Notes: generated by a model from the sequence alone, not told the origin. A stretch of 64,000 bases of DNA from Sedimentibacter acidaminivorans (GCF_017873955.1 NZ_JAGGKS010000008.1:152476-216475), one strand, 5' to 3'. Positions 7,307 through 16,840 are shown, counted from the first letter of the stretch. Numbers and translations are program-made.

Positions 7307-7866
7307 TATCCCACCTGCCTTATCTGTATTTTATCTATAACATGTATTATAGATCCTAATTTAAAACTCATTTCACCCGTTAAACTTATCAAAATAGTTT
7401 CTAGATGTGATCTTTTATTTTTCACACAATTTAGTATCTTAATAAACTTATCTGCTGATTCCTGCGTAACACTTGGATTAGATGTAACTACTTTGAACAT
7501 GAATGGCTCCCCACCATATTCAAACCACTCTTGAACTAATCCATCACCAAAATGCATTTTAATAACTTCCTCTACAGCATATGGTGTTCCTAATAATTTA
7601 TTTGTTTTTACCCCTGTCTTTATAAGCTTTCTCTTTACATCAATTGGAGCCATGGCATCATACCAGGTTATATCTAAATCATAGGCCAACATATCAAGAA
7701 TTACTTCATCTAAATTGTCAATGTTATTATATATGCTAATAACTGACGTTTCCTCTACCATCTTCTCAATTTGTTTATTTAAAGCTATGGACAAAGCAAT
7801 AGTAGTTTTATCTTCTTTCATAGCTCCAGTCTGAAGCGACAATAAATCTAAATTATCTAATTTCAT
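7306..7866 (-). CDS. Baseplate protein gpI-like (tail protein I)
   Basis: 186 residues. It matches the P2 gpI family in size and pattern: an N-terminal region with the AYDLDITWYDAMAPIDVKRKL motif (about 60-85), then KTNKLLGTPYAVEEVIKMHFG. The family forms the wedge of the contractile-tail baseplate next to gpJ. The ATG overlaps the stop of the baseplate J gene by 4 bases, indicating translational coupling. It is part of the order W-J-I-fibre as in P2. Confidence 0.88.
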   Translation of the reverse strand: MKLDNLDLLSLQTGAMKEDKTTIALSIALNKQIEKMVEETSVISIYNNIDNLDEVILDMLAYDLDITWYDAMAPIDVKRKLIKTGVKTNKLLGTPYAVEEVIKMHFGDGLVQEWFEYGGEPFMFKVVTSNPSVTQESADKFIKILNCVKNKRSHLETILISLTGEMSFKLGSIIHVIDKIQIRQVG

Positions 7867-9014
7867 AACAAGCCCCCATACTCAACAGAAATATTCAAAG
7901 CTTTTGCCACTGATTTAGAATTAATTTCAGTGTATGTTGGAGAATTAATTTCAACTCTACATATTGGAGTTTTGCCATCTATCATATATGAATTTTGAAT
8001 ATAAAAAAGAAGCATATCCGGATTTATGCTCCTACCTAATTTTTCATGCTGCCAATTTACATAATTTCTAACAGCTCCATCTATATAATCCATATTATTA
8101 CCTTCAATTACTTTCCTAATTGATAATTCATCTGCTAGATAAGTTTCATCAATATAATACTTTATATTAATATCATAATTTATAATATTAGGCTTTGTTG
8201 CTAAAACCTTATCTGTTAATGGTCTTCTATCTCGTCTAGATGTTTGCTCTAAAACCTTATTTAATATCTCATCACTTGGTAGCTCACCATTTTCCAACAA
8301 AACAACCATTTCTACTACTCCTGGAGATGGCGAAGAAACATCAACATCACTAATAGATGAATCAGCAGTCATTGCAAAATACTTATACGCATCATCAGGT
8401 CCAGTTGTTGATTTACTTTTATTTGATAATCTGCACCTTAGTCTATACCTTGCATTTTCTTCTATTTCTCCACCATTATAGGTTGTTTCAGTATTAACTA
8501 TACTTGCTACAAATGGTACAGTGTCAACAATATGCATTATCCGTCCTGCTAAAAAGTTATTATATTTTGTTCCTGTTTCCATAGCCTCTAGTACACACTC
8601 TTTGCTAGTTTCTCCTGGCAGAATAGAAACCTCATCTTTTACTATAAAAAACAACTGTCCATCAGGAGTTACTCTCTTGCCTGCAGGAACAGTTATTATT
8701 CTAACTTGTTCACCAGTAAGCGTTATTAATCCTTTAGCAATTGCTTTAGTTGGTTGCAGCCTTTCAGTACTATACAAATCGTTACCTAAGTTGTCAAGAC
8801 TTTCATCTACAGCATAACTCAATAGATTTTGTTTACCTGTCTGATTTATATTACTTTTTAACGCAACCAATGCTGGTACCATTTGACTTAAAAAGATTCT
8901 TCTCTCATCACCAGCATATAGTATCTCTCCATATGCTTTTTCAAAATCCTTAATTAAATCTTCATATATTTGTTTAGAATCTATATCTAAAAAATTAAAA
9001 TCATTCAATTTCAA
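7863..9014 (-). CDS. Baseplate J-like protein
   Basis: 383 residues of the Baseplate_J/gp47 family: an N-terminal helical segment (LVALKSNINQTGKQNLLSYA), a domain with VPAGKRVTPDGQLFF (about 115-130), NGGEIEENARYRLRCR (about 180-195, the most conserved stretch), and a C-terminal LGRSINPDMLLFYI. It forms the baseplate wedge that switches conformation on adsorption. It overlaps the upstream gp25-like gene by 14 bases and the downstream gpI gene by 4. Confidence 0.93.
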   Translation of the reverse strand: MKLNDFNFLDIDSKQIYEDLIKDFEKAYGEILYAGDERRIFLSQMVPALVALKSNINQTGKQNLLSYAVDESLDNLGNDLYSTERLQPTKAIAKGLITLTGEQVRIITVPAGKRVTPDGQLFFIVKDEVSILPGETSKECVLEAMETGTKYNNFLAGRIMHIVDTVPFVASIVNTETTYNGGEIEENARYRLRCRLSNKSKSTTGPDDAYKYFAMTADSSISDVDVSSPSPGVVEMVVLLENGELPSDEILNKVLEQTSRRDRRPLTDKVLATKPNIINYDINIKYYIDETYLADELSIRKVIEGNNMDYIDGAVRNYVNWQHEKLGRSINPDMLLFYIQNSYMIDGKTPICRVEINSPTYTEINSKSVAKALNISVEYGGLL

Positions 9015-9300
9015 CGACCACCTTTATTAATATATTGCCGTTTTGATTTTCAACATTTACTTCTTGGATTGTTGCTCTTGGCTCATATTTTTGTATTAAA
9101 TCATACGTTTCGGATATTATAGAACCTAATGATTTATTAGATGCCTTATCTATATTTTTATTATCTCGTCCAAACACCCTGTCATAAGCAACTTCATACT
9201 TGTAAGTAGACAATATATTAGAAATATTTTGAAGTATCCGCTCATGGCCTTGTGCCCTCCAATTTAAAACATCTTTATTAGTAATTGTATATTGTGCCAT
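9001..9300 (-). CDS. Baseplate wedge protein, gpW/gp25 family
   Basis: 99 residues. The C-terminal half, YDLIQKYEPRATIQEVNVE, is the gp25-like signature (a tyrosine/proline/arginine element after a helix), and the length fits the P2 gpW/T4 gp25 family. It initiates sheath polymerisation at the baseplate. Its place immediately before baseplate J supports the call. The N-terminal third is divergent. Confidence 0.8.
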   Translation of the reverse strand: MAQYTITNKDVLNWRAQGHERILQNISNILSTYKYEVAYDRVFGRDNKNIDKASNKSLGSIISETYDLIQKYEPRATIQEVNVENQNGNILIKVVVEIE

Positions 9301-9325
9301 TTATACCTCCTTACCCGAATCTTTA

Positions 9326-9856
9326 TTATTCATTTCCACTGAAATTTTCATCTTCTAACATTTCAATCATTTTCAACTGGGCTTGGGTACAATTTTCATT
9401 TTCTCTTTTTTCTGCTGCTTTGCTCTCATTACTTGTGGAAGTTGCAACTTCTTTATTACCAGGCCTAACATATTCAACAAAATCTAATTTAACATTAGCT
9501 TTAGAAATATCTCCTGAATATAGAATTTCCTGTTCAGTAATACTAACATTTGTTAACAAATATTTATTACCACCATATATTTTTTCCCCAATAATTATAT
9601 AATGAGGTTTGCAATTATCTTTTAACCTTATCCAACTTTCTATCTCATCTCTTATATTCAACTTGCTACTTGAAGAAAAATGAATAGTAAAATTAATTTT
9701 ATCAAGACCTGGGCCCTTTATATATGTTGATGGTTTGTTACCCTCTAACTCCTGTTCCTCAATACTAAGTTCACTACTCCGTTCTAAATTATCAAAAGTA
9801 TATATTCTATTTGAGCTAACAGTGAATATCTTCCCACCAAACTCGCATAACTTCAT
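9326..9856 (-). CDS. P2 gpU-like tail protein
   Basis: 176 residues. The beta-rich N-terminus (MKLCEFGGKIFTVSSNRIYT), the GPGLDKINFTIHF segment (about 48-60) and the WIRLKDNCKPHYIIIGEKIYG region resemble the phage P2 gpU/tail-assembly family. In these phages the gene lies between gpD and the baseplate genes, as here. The last 35 residues are a charged, probably disordered tail. Only weak sequence similarity can be judged by eye. Confidence 0.68.
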   Translation of the reverse strand: MKLCEFGGKIFTVSSNRIYTFDNLERSSELSIEEQELEGNKPSTYIKGPGLDKINFTIHFSSSSKLNIRDEIESWIRLKDNCKPHYIIIGEKIYGGNKYLLTNVSITEQEILYSGDISKANVKLDFVEYVRPGNKEVATSTSNESKAAEKRENENCTQAQLKMIEMLEDENFSGNE

Positions 9857-9882
9857 ATCATCACCTACCTCAAACTAAATTA

Positions 9883-10806
9883 CTAATAATTTTCAAGAAC
9901 TTTGCGTACTTTAAATCCAGTTATTTTTTTGGTTATATTATGAACTGCTTCTGTTATAAAATAGTTACCATTTAGACTAGATAATTCTCTTAATTCAATA
10001 ACATTACCAGCTGATATTGTAGTATCTAATTTAGCATTAAATGCACCTGTCACAACATCTTTATTAAAATATCTCAATATATTTTTACTGAACCTATCAC
10101 TATCTGTCTTGTTATCTAATATTTTAGGATATATAAACGTACCCCCTGATATAGAGTTATCCCAATATTCAGAATTATTTAACTCATTATTTTCATCATA
10201 ATACCTCACAATGCACTTTCTATATGTGATAGCAGAATTCTTTATAAAACTATATTCATCAATAAAGTCATTAATAATAAACGACTTGACCGAACTAGCT
10301 TTTTCTAATATGTGTTCCTTATAAATAATAACTTTTTTATCCACAATTTTTAGAGAATATCCCTCAAGTATACACAGTTCATTGAGAAACTGTAGATTAG
10401 TTTTATCTTTCATTTCTAAATACTTATATGTTATGTCATCAACATCATAATAATCAATTCCTAATCCCATATCATTTGATAGGGACTTAGAAACTTCTCT
10501 AAAAGATATATTGTACCACTCTTTATTATTAAAATCCTTGGCCTTAGATGGAACAGATTTAGCATTTATAATATACTTTCCATTTGTTATCTTTAATCCA
10601 TCAATAAACATTACTCCACTACTGAAACCATTTTCTGTAATTTCTATTTCATCATCAAACTGTGGATCCCATTGTAACCATAATCTATCTTTATCTAAAA
10701 ACACCAATTTTATATCATCCGCTTTACCACCATGCCTATCGGATACTATTGTTGATATAATTTCAACATTATTTGTTATGTCTTTAGAATTATATATTAT
10801 ATTCAT
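9883..10806 (-). CDS. Baseplate hub, late control gpD-like protein
   Basis: 307 residues, matching the phage late control D/gp27-like hub family. It has an N-terminal beta domain with DIKLVFLDKDRLWLQWDPQFDDEIEI (quoted in parts: DIKLVFLDKDRL, then QFDDEIEI) and a central LQFLNELCILEGYSLKI (about 137-153) motif. Trimers of this protein form the central hub through which DNA passes. It follows the gpX gene by three bases, the same order as P2 X-D-U. Confidence 0.85.
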   Translation of the reverse strand: MNIIYNSKDITNNVEIISTIVSDRHGGKADDIKLVFLDKDRLWLQWDPQFDDEIEITENGFSSGVMFIDGLKITNGKYIINAKSVPSKAKDFNNKEWYNISFREVSKSLSNDMGLGIDYYDVDDITYKYLEMKDKTNLQFLNELCILEGYSLKIVDKKVIIYKEHILEKASSVKSFIINDFIDEYSFIKNSAITYRKCIVRYYDENNELNNSEYWDNSISGGTFIYPKILDNKTDSDRFSKNILRYFNKDVVTGAFNAKLDTTISAGNVIELRELSSLNGNYFITEAVHNITKKITGFKVRKVLENY

Positions 10807-10809
10807 ATA

Positions 10810-11022
10810 TTACCTCTTCCATGGCGGTAGTGTAGATGAAGTAGGTGTATCTAAAACTGGTATCTTTAATATAATATTTGCTTCAAACAATATTACATCA
10901 GCAAAATGTGGGTTAAGCTTTATTATATCAGTTGCCTTAAATTCATCATTGTAAAAATCTAGAGCGATACTATCGAAAGTATCGCTCTCTAATGTTCTAT
11001 ATTGGTAATACATTTGGCTCAT
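10810..11022 (-). CDS. Tail protein X (P2 gpX-like, LysM fold)
   Basis: 70 residues. The pattern TLESDTFDSIALDFYNDEFKA...LNPHF...LKIPVL is that of the P2 gpX family, a LysM-like module that starts with a time-dependent-repeat-like T-x-x-x-D-T-x-D-x-IA and ends with a hydrophobic LxIP motif. It is thought to help attach the hub to peptidoglycan. The reading frame overlaps the end of the tape-measure gene by 26 bases. Confidence 0.82.
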   Translation of the reverse strand: MSQMYYQYRTLESDTFDSIALDFYNDEFKATDIIKLNPHFADVILFEANIILKIPVLDTPTSSTLPPWKR

Positions 11023-12862
11023 AACTCAATCTACCTTCTTCACTTAGATATTGTGACATAAAAGCTTTAAATTTCTCATAGTCAGTTTCTAACATCTTTT
11101 TAATTTCAGATACATTTCCACCATTAATTACAGGAGAATAAACTATAGTAATACCTTGCTCATTAGCTGGGTTAACACCTAATAGTTGTGCTGTCTTTCC
11201 TAATAAACTTAAGCTTCTTGCATTTCCATGTTTTATAGGTATAGCCGCCTCTGGTCCTGCTTCACCAAATATACTTGGAGTACTAGTAAAGCCACCATTT
11301 GCAAATGTAGGTATAGTTGGTATACTAAATCCAAAAGTTTTGCCCCCACCAATCCAATCAGGTACCCAATCAGGAATAGTTACATTTATACCATTAATTC
11401 CATTGATAGCCCAATTAACTGCACCTATCATACTATTTGCTACACCTTTAAATCCATCTCCTATAGCTCCACATATAACACCTAATTTTTCTTTAACTTT
11501 GTCCCAGTTTTTATATAGCATATACCCAGCAATAGCTACACCAGCTATTGCTGCAACAGTCAACCCCATTGGTGAAATCATAAAAGTTGCTGCTTTGCCT
11601 ACTAACCCAAATGCGCCTTTAGCTACAGATGGTAACATTTTAAAGCCTTTAACTACACCAGTTATAGCCTTTCCACCTAAAGACCAAACTTTATCAATAC
11701 CATTCACAAGACCTTTAGTAGCTATATCTACACCTTTACCAATTGAATCACGAGGTATTTTATCAATTGCTTTTTTTACATCTCCAAAAACCTTTTTAGT
11801 GTCTTTACCGAAAGAAATTGCCGATATAGCACCTTGTTTAAATATTGAAAAGCCTTTAATTCCTAGATATGCCTTACCAATTTTCAACCCTATACTAACA
11901 ATTTTATCACCATTTTTTACAATATAATCTGTTAGATTTACAATTTTAGGTAATACTCTATCTATACCGTCCATTATTTTTCCTGCAATTAAACCAACAT
12001 TTTGTTGTATTCTCTCAAAAGAACCATTAGCTTGCATTCTCTCCATAGTACCAGCAAGTTGTCCCGCTTTTTTAGAAATAATGTCAAATGCACTACCATT
12101 AACTATTTCTCCATCAGCTGACATTCCAGCTATTTGTCCAAGTCCACTTTTCATTGTACCTACTATTGTAGATACTCTACCTTTAAATGTTTTTGACTGT
12201 GCTTCCATACCACCATCAAACTTTTCTTTCATAAGTGAAAGTAAAGCAGCATTAAAAGCCCTTTGGTTAGTAATTTGTCCTTGATTATTTACAACCTCTA
12301 TTCCTGCAAGCCTTTTATAAGATTGCTCAACAATCATTTCTTTAGTTATTCCGAACTCCTTTAACCTCTCTAATTCTCCTGTTTGGGCATCTGCAATAGC
12401 CTCTGTGGCTTGCATTGCATCTTTGCCCATAACAGCAGCCATGTCACCAATTATAGGTAAATACTTTTTAGCAGTTAGTCCATAGGATTCAAGTTTTACA
12501 GATGCACCTACTATCTCGTCTGTTTCAAATGGTGTTACATTCGCAAAGTTTGTTGCCCATTTTAATGTTTCGCCAGCTTTTTGTGAATCCTTTAGAACCG
12601 TATTAAGAGTTATTCTATACTGTTCCATACTTGCAGCTGAATCAAGTGCTGTACTAGATATTGCAGTAAATGCTTTTTTAACCATATAGCCTGTTGCTAA
12701 TCCAACTATTTTCTTTTGAAAACTACCTAAACTACTATTCAATTTATCTACGCTTTTTGTAGATTTATCAGTAGTTTTATTAAAATTACCAAAAGCTTGC
12801 TTTAAACTTGAATTAATTTTACCGCCTATTATGACGTTAGTTACAAATCCTTTAGCACCCAT
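10997..12862 (-). CDS. Tail tape measure protein
   Basis: 621 residues, starting MGAKGFVTNVIIGGKINSSL. The N-terminal region has a tape-measure motif (TPFETDEIVGASVKLESYG, then MGKDAMQATEAIADAQTGE, about 110-165). Hydrophobic glycine-rich helices follow near 415-450, and the C-terminus contains FANGGFTSTPSIFGEAGPEA, the conserved tape-measure ending. It sets tail length and is ejected with the DNA; at 621 residues it suggests a comparatively short tail. It follows the frameshifted tail-chaperone gene directly. Confidence 0.92.
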   Translation of the reverse strand: MGAKGFVTNVIIGGKINSSLKQAFGNFNKTTDKSTKSVDKLNSSLGSFQKKIVGLATGYMVKKAFTAISSTALDSAASMEQYRITLNTVLKDSQKAGETLKWATNFANVTPFETDEIVGASVKLESYGLTAKKYLPIIGDMAAVMGKDAMQATEAIADAQTGELERLKEFGITKEMIVEQSYKRLAGIEVVNNQGQITNQRAFNAALLSLMKEKFDGGMEAQSKTFKGRVSTIVGTMKSGLGQIAGMSADGEIVNGSAFDIISKKAGQLAGTMERMQANGSFERIQQNVGLIAGKIMDGIDRVLPKIVNLTDYIVKNGDKIVSIGLKIGKAYLGIKGFSIFKQGAISAISFGKDTKKVFGDVKKAIDKIPRDSIGKGVDIATKGLVNGIDKVWSLGGKAITGVVKGFKMLPSVAKGAFGLVGKAATFMISPMGLTVAAIAGVAIAGYMLYKNWDKVKEKLGVICGAIGDGFKGVANSMIGAVNWAINGINGINVTIPDWVPDWIGGGKTFGFSIPTIPTFANGGFTSTPSIFGEAGPEAAIPIKHGNARSLSLLGKTAQLLGVNPANEQGITIVYSPVINGGNVSEIKKMLETDYEKFKAFMSQYLSEEGRLSYEPNVLPI

Positions 12863-12863
12863 A

Positions 12864-13072
12864 CTAACCTCCTAACGCCTTGTTCTCTTTTTCATAAGCT
12901 TTATTTCTTCTCTCTATTTCATCAGCTAGACCTTCATAATAATCAATTAGCTCAGTTAAATACATATCAAGACAATCCTTTCTACTATTTGATGTCTCTA
13001 ATGTTATCTGAGCTATGATTATATTTATATATTCCTCATCAATTAGAAAGCCTACTCTTCTAACAAAAAACT
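12864..13072 (-). CDS. E' extension of the tail assembly chaperone (made by -1 frameshift)
   Basis: This frame has no start codon of its own. It continues the upstream chaperone after a -1 slip at T TTT TTG (13064-13070), giving VKSFFVRRVGFLIDEEY and ending EKENKALGG at 12864, two bases before the tape-measure ATG. The charged helical sequence is that of P2 E+E' extensions. Known in the family: the short and extended forms are both needed to build the tail on the tape measure. The slippery heptamer is identical in type to that of P2. Confidence 0.85.
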
Positions 13073-13333
13073 CTTTACTAGATTGGTTACCTTAACAAAA
13101 TCCTTTAATCCCATTCTCTTTACATCTTGATAATCAACATTAGATGCTTGACTAAATAAATGCGCATGCATATATATGTCATGCTCTACAGATGTGGGCA
13201 TGTACTCTTCTCTTGCAAAATCTTTAATAGCATTTTGTATACTATCAGCTTTTAGATCATCTAGATTGTATTCCAATTCAGTTATTTCTTTTCCGTCTAT
13301 TTTTACTGGATTATTTAATTTTACTGCTGCCAT
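13052..13333 (-). CDS. Tail assembly chaperone (P2 gpE-like)
   Basis: 93 residues: MAAVKLNNPVKIDGKEITEL, an acidic helical middle, and the tail VKRMGLKDFVKVTNLVKSFL. The length, the KLxxPxxxDGKEIxEL opening and the position between the tube and tape-measure genes match P2 gpE-like tail assembly chaperones. The zero-frame stop (13052-13054) lies ten bases beyond the slippery heptamer, as expected for a frameshifting pair. Confidence 0.87.
   Translation of the reverse strand: MAAVKLNNPVKIDGKEITELEYNLDDLKADSIQNAIKDFAREEYMPTSVEHDIYMHAHLFSQASNVDYQDVKRMGLKDFVKVTNLVKSFLLEE
13064..13070 (-). promoter_or_regulatory. Programmed -1 ribosomal frameshift site
   Basis: The minus strand reads T TTT TTG in the zero frame (AGT TTT TTG), the classical P2/lambda-type slippery heptamer. 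The -1 frame stays open for 66 further codons to 12864. No long stem-loop is obvious downstream, as in several tail-chaperone sites. Confidence 0.85.
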
Positions 13334-13348
13334 TGTGTTTCCTCCCTT

Positions 13349-13864
13349 TTAAAGATATTTATTCATATCCTCTAATAAATTTTTACCTCTTACTGAAAAT
13401 ATAGAGTTTAGCTTATCAATATGTAACAGTTCTTCACCATTCATTATCCTCTTATACGCCAAAACCTCATATTCATATGAGCCATCACTAGACTCACCAC
13501 TTCCAACCTTACCCTCATCAAACTTTTTAAGTTTTACAGTTAAAAACGCTTTGTGATGATCAATACCATTTTTCAAGCCATTAGTATCAAACCTATCAGT
13601 TATCCACCTAATTTCTAGATTATCAGTAACCAACATTTCAGCAGCACTCTCATTAATACCTCTAAAACTAATAATAGTTGTCATACTTCCTGGCTGATAT
13701 AAATTAGGCAAATCAATCTCACCTAATATACCAGTGCCCTTAATAGAATCTGAACCATTCTCTATGCTTGGTAAGGTAACTTCTGTTGTATCTAAAATTC
13801 TATTAGCTTTATTATTAATCTTGGTATAAATATTATAGTTAATAGTCTTATTTCTAACCTTCAT
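13349..13864 (-). CDS. Major tail tube protein (P2 FII-like)
   Basis: 171 residues with the beta-sandwich pattern of contractile-tail tube proteins: VTLPSIENGSDSIKGTGILG (about 29-48), a central GSMTTIISFRGINESAAEML, and a C-terminal EYEVLAYKRIMNGEELLHID with MNGEELLxID typical of P2 FII. It polymerises into the inner tube inside the sheath. It abuts the sheath gene with a one-base overlap and precedes the chaperone pair. Confidence 0.9.
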   Translation of the reverse strand: MKVRNKTINYNIYTKINNKANRILDTTEVTLPSIENGSDSIKGTGILGEIDLPNLYQPGSMTTIISFRGINESAAEMLVTDNLEIRWITDRFDTNGLKNGIDHHKAFLTVKLKKFDEGKVGSGESSDGSYEYEVLAYKRIMNGEELLHIDKLNSIFSVRGKNLLEDMNKYL

Positions 13865-15273
13865 TATTCAGTACCTCCTGTTAATTTACTTAATCCATTA
13901 TTAACATACTGAACTTTATTTGTAATTGATTTCGCTGGTGGTGTATTTGTAACATCAGAATTAAATACAAAATCACCATTTATTAAATCACTATCAACAT
14001 TTTGATTAGCAATAAAATCAATTTTTGCATAAAGCAACTTACCATCAGACACTAATGAATTTAATCTTGCTTGCTCAGTATTAATTATAGAATCAATGTC
14101 ATTACGAGCCAATGGCGAATCAACTATATCTGCATTTCTAACTATAAAGTCTGTATTCAAATAAATATTTGTTCTAACAGAAGAGTCAAATATTTCATCA
14201 GCTTTCTCAGTTACTCCATATTCGTAGTTAGACATATGAGGACCCCACAAAACCCACTTGCCTCCATTAAATAACGCAGTTGTTATACCCTTTTCATTTA
14301 ACCTGTTAGCATCTATTTTATTAAATTTTATAATACTAACATCTTGACCTTGTCCAACTACCATACTAGTTATGTCAATTGTTTTATTAGATGGACTTTC
14401 ATATGGTACATTATCATTTTGGCTATCTACTATTTGCATTGTTACCGCAGCAATTATTGATGCATATATAATTTTTCCCCCTACTTTAAATCTTGGCCAA
14501 CAAGTTTTATTTTTAGTAGAAACAAATTTATTAGTATTCTTCCATGCTATAGCATCATCAATAGTCTTAACTACCTTTGAATCAATATCAGTAACAGCAA
14601 TAGCTTCCATATTACCGTCTACGGCATATGATTTATTTACTAACGCTGACTCTACAGATGCACTATTAAATCCAGGTGTAACCAAAATATTTGGTACTAC
14701 ATTTAAAGTCTGATAAATTGTATCCACAACATCAAGACCAGTAACTATTTCCATATCTGTAACAATCTTATCAATCTTTTTATAAGATATATCTATACTA
14801 TTACCTACACCAGATGCTGTAACAACAATCTTAACTTTATTACCTTCATATTCAGCGCTATAATCAATACCCTCATCTAAATCAGTTATTGAGATAGTCG
14901 ATATGTCTAAATCATCTTCAATATAACCTATACCATTTATGAGATTTATTGTTTTAGTTGTAGCCTCAGATTCAACTTTAGAACCGTCTAAAACATTAAC
15001 TAATATAATTGGTCCAATAGGCTTTATTGCGTTACTCAAATGAGCAAATATGCAGCCACACAAAGTATAAACTTCGAAATCATCATTTTCATTGTAGCCA
15101 AACTTTTCTATAGCATCATTCAATGTTGATATAATAATTGGTGTATTTATATTTTGTGGATTATTTGTTCTAAATACTGGTGCAGTGCCTACATATAGGG
15201 GTATAGTACCAGTTGACTTTTCTATCTTTACCTCACTAGGGACTCTTTCCCCATAAATACCATGTTTGTACAT
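13864..15273 (-). CDS. Tail sheath protein (P2 FI-like)
   Basis: 469 residues. Recognised by the N-terminal YKHGIYGERVPSEV opening followed by GTIPLYVGTAP (about 25-35), and by the conserved C-terminal domain with FNGGKWVLWGPHMSNY, RTNIYLNTDF and a final D..NGDFVFNSDVTNTPPAKS strand that hands over to neighbouring subunits. The sheath contracts to drive the tube into the cell. It is the defining gene of a myovirus. Confidence 0.93.
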   Translation of the reverse strand: MYKHGIYGERVPSEVKIEKSTGTIPLYVGTAPVFRTNNPQNINTPIIISTLNDAIEKFGYNENDDFEVYTLCGCIFAHLSNAIKPIGPIILVNVLDGSKVESEATTKTINLINGIGYIEDDLDISTISITDLDEGIDYSAEYEGNKVKIVVTASGVGNSIDISYKKIDKIVTDMEIVTGLDVVDTIYQTLNVVPNILVTPGFNSASVESALVNKSYAVDGNMEAIAVTDIDSKVVKTIDDAIAWKNTNKFVSTKNKTCWPRFKVGGKIIYASIIAAVTMQIVDSQNDNVPYESPSNKTIDITSMVVGQGQDVSIIKFNKIDANRLNEKGITTALFNGGKWVLWGPHMSNYEYGVTEKADEIFDSSVRTNIYLNTDFIVRNADIVDSPLARNDIDSIINTEQARLNSLVSDGKLLYAKIDFIANQNVDSDLINGDFVFNSDVTNTPPAKSITNKVQYVNNGLSKLTGGTE

Positions 15274-15286
15274 AGTTTACCTCCTG

Positions 15287-15808
15287 CTATAAAAATTTTT
15301 CTCCATATTGTGTTATAGTAGATGATATGTTTGCATTAAAGCTAACCCAAGCATACCAATATGGAAATGGTTGTTCTTCATATAATCCCCATTTAAAAGG
15401 ACCTTCTAATGTTGTATGATCTAGCACTCTATTTTTAGAGAACTCCTGCTTTATTTTCTCTACTAAATTAATTAAATCTAGATAACCCTTGCTATTTATA
15501 CTAGTATTTAGCTCATCATCCGTTTTTATTGTATGCCCAATATCATAAGTACCAATTGCTAACCTAATACCTATACTACCCTCTTCTCCATTATCCTCAC
15601 CAGTATCACCCATAACTATAATTGACGGTATCTCATGAAACTCATTATAGTTTTTAGGCGGCAACCAACCAATAAAAACACTTGGATTAACCAGCGTATA
15701 TTCTTCATCAATCAAATCTTCAACAGGAGGTTTCTCTAATTTGAACTCACAAGCAACTTTATTTTCTATAAATATTTTAATATCATCTAAAACATCTCTA
15801 ATTGTCAT
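15287..15808 (-). CDS. Putative tail terminator/completion protein
   Basis: 173 residues, MTIRDVLDDIKIFIENKV at the start and a tryptophan-rich end (GPFKWGLYEEQPFPYWYAW). Position between the minor-tail-Z-like gene and the sheath is where tail-completion proteins are found, and the length and mixed alpha/beta pattern fit. No family motif is strong enough to be sure. It has no export signal and is presumably a virion or assembly protein. Confidence 0.6.
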   Translation of the reverse strand: MTIRDVLDDIKIFIENKVACEFKLEKPPVEDLIDEEYTLVNPSVFIGWLPPKNYNEFHEIPSIIVMGDTGEDNGEEGSIGIRLAIGTYDIGHTIKTDDELNTSINSKGYLDLINLVEKIKQEFSKNRVLDHTTLEGPFKWGLYEEQPFPYWYAWVSFNANISSTITQYGEKFL

Positions 15809-16497
15809 TACTTTTTCACCGCCTTGCTTGCTTTATCAATCCTATATTTAATTTCATGTTCCAATCTTTCTTCAAGCTTTTCTTTTGCCATTTTATGAAT
15901 TTTTTCCATTGTGTCATGACTAGATATCATCTGAGGAATAGACAATGTTCTATAAGGTATCATCTCTTTATAATTTCTTTTTTGGCTTTTACCTGTTATT
16001 TTTTTATGTGCTATTCTTTTAATTTCATTACGCCTAGCTTTGTTGCCAGTTCTATGCCAAATCAAAGTTGCATTATTAGCTGTTTGAACAAAGGGTTTTA
16101 GTTCTTTTCCATTCAGTGGATTAATTCTCGGAGTTATACTTTTATATCCTTCGTTCTTCTTTATTTTGACTTTAACAGTTTTTCTTCTAGTCCCTGGGCT
16201 TTTAGGATTATGTGGAAAACTTGCTAAAGTCAGAGTTGAACCTTTAGACTCTATATATGCATTTAATTTCTTCTTGCTGGCCTTATGAATTTTTAGTGTT
16301 TCCTTTACTCTGCCTGATTTTACTGCATATTCTTCTCTCACTAATTTATCTGTATTGGTTTTGGTGAATTTCAACGTTCTATTTAATGCCGATACTGTAG
16401 CATTAGGTATTTGTTTTTCTAAATTTCCTAACTCTATTTTTAGTCTGTCAAATGATTTAGTATCAACATATACACTATTATTTTCAAATTTAGCCAT
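15808..16497 (-). CDS. Minor tail protein Z-like (neck/tail completion)
   Basis: 229 residues, very basic (many KK/KR pairs). The N-terminal LEKQIPNATVSALNRTLKFT and EYAVKSGRVKETLKIHKAS pattern is that of the lambda minor tail protein Z family, required for DNA to be placed correctly in the tail. ATG overlaps the stop of the upstream gene. Basic charge may reflect contact with DNA or acidic partners. Confidence 0.75.
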   Translation of the reverse strand: MAKFENNSVYVDTKSFDRLKIELGNLEKQIPNATVSALNRTLKFTKTNTDKLVREEYAVKSGRVKETLKIHKASKKKLNAYIESKGSTLTLASFPHNPKSPGTRRKTVKVKIKKNEGYKSITPRINPLNGKELKPFVQTANNATLIWHRTGNKARRNEIKRIAHKKITGKSQKRNYKEMIPYRTLSIPQMISSHDTMEKIHKMAKEKLEERLEHEIKYRIDKASKAVKK

Positions 16498-16811
16498 TAG
16501 TTCCTCACGTATTCCAGCACAATTTCATACATAGTTGAACTCTTTTTTACATCTGTAACAGTACATGGTCTTTTATCAAATATTTGAGTTTCGCCAATCT
16601 TTGGTTCTTTTGCAAAATGCCTTTTATCAACAAAATACAATAAATCACCAAAATAAATTCCATTGTACTCATTTTTAGTTCTTTTCTTTAACTCGTCATT
16701 GTCAATAATAATATTAGTGGGTACACCATCAATTATATGTACCTCACTAAACTCATTATTATTTAAAAATATTGTTTCTGTATCATGTGCTAACTGCTCT
16801 TTAAAAATCAT
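16497..16811 (-). CDS. Head-tail joining protein (lambda FII-like)
   Basis: 104 residues. Pattern FKEQLAHDTETIFLNNNEFSE, then YFVDKRHFAKEPKIGETQIF..RPCTVTDVK..MYEIVLE, matches small head-tail connector proteins of the FII/attachment family that close the head after packaging. It lies between the capsid genes and the tail genes, as expected. The identification rests on pattern and gene order. Confidence 0.68.
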   Translation of the reverse strand: MIFKEQLAHDTETIFLNNNEFSEVHIIDGVPTNIIIDNDELKKRTKNEYNGIYFGDLLYFVDKRHFAKEPKIGETQIFDKRPCTVTDVKKSSTMYEIVLEYVRN

Positions 16812-16840
16812 AAAGTACCTACCTTCTATAGTAGTTCTTA

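Noticed and set aside
11340..11927. Plus-strand 195-codon frame inside the tape-measure gene
   Set aside because: Proline-rich antisense shadow of a well-supported tail gene; the whole late operon runs on the other strand.
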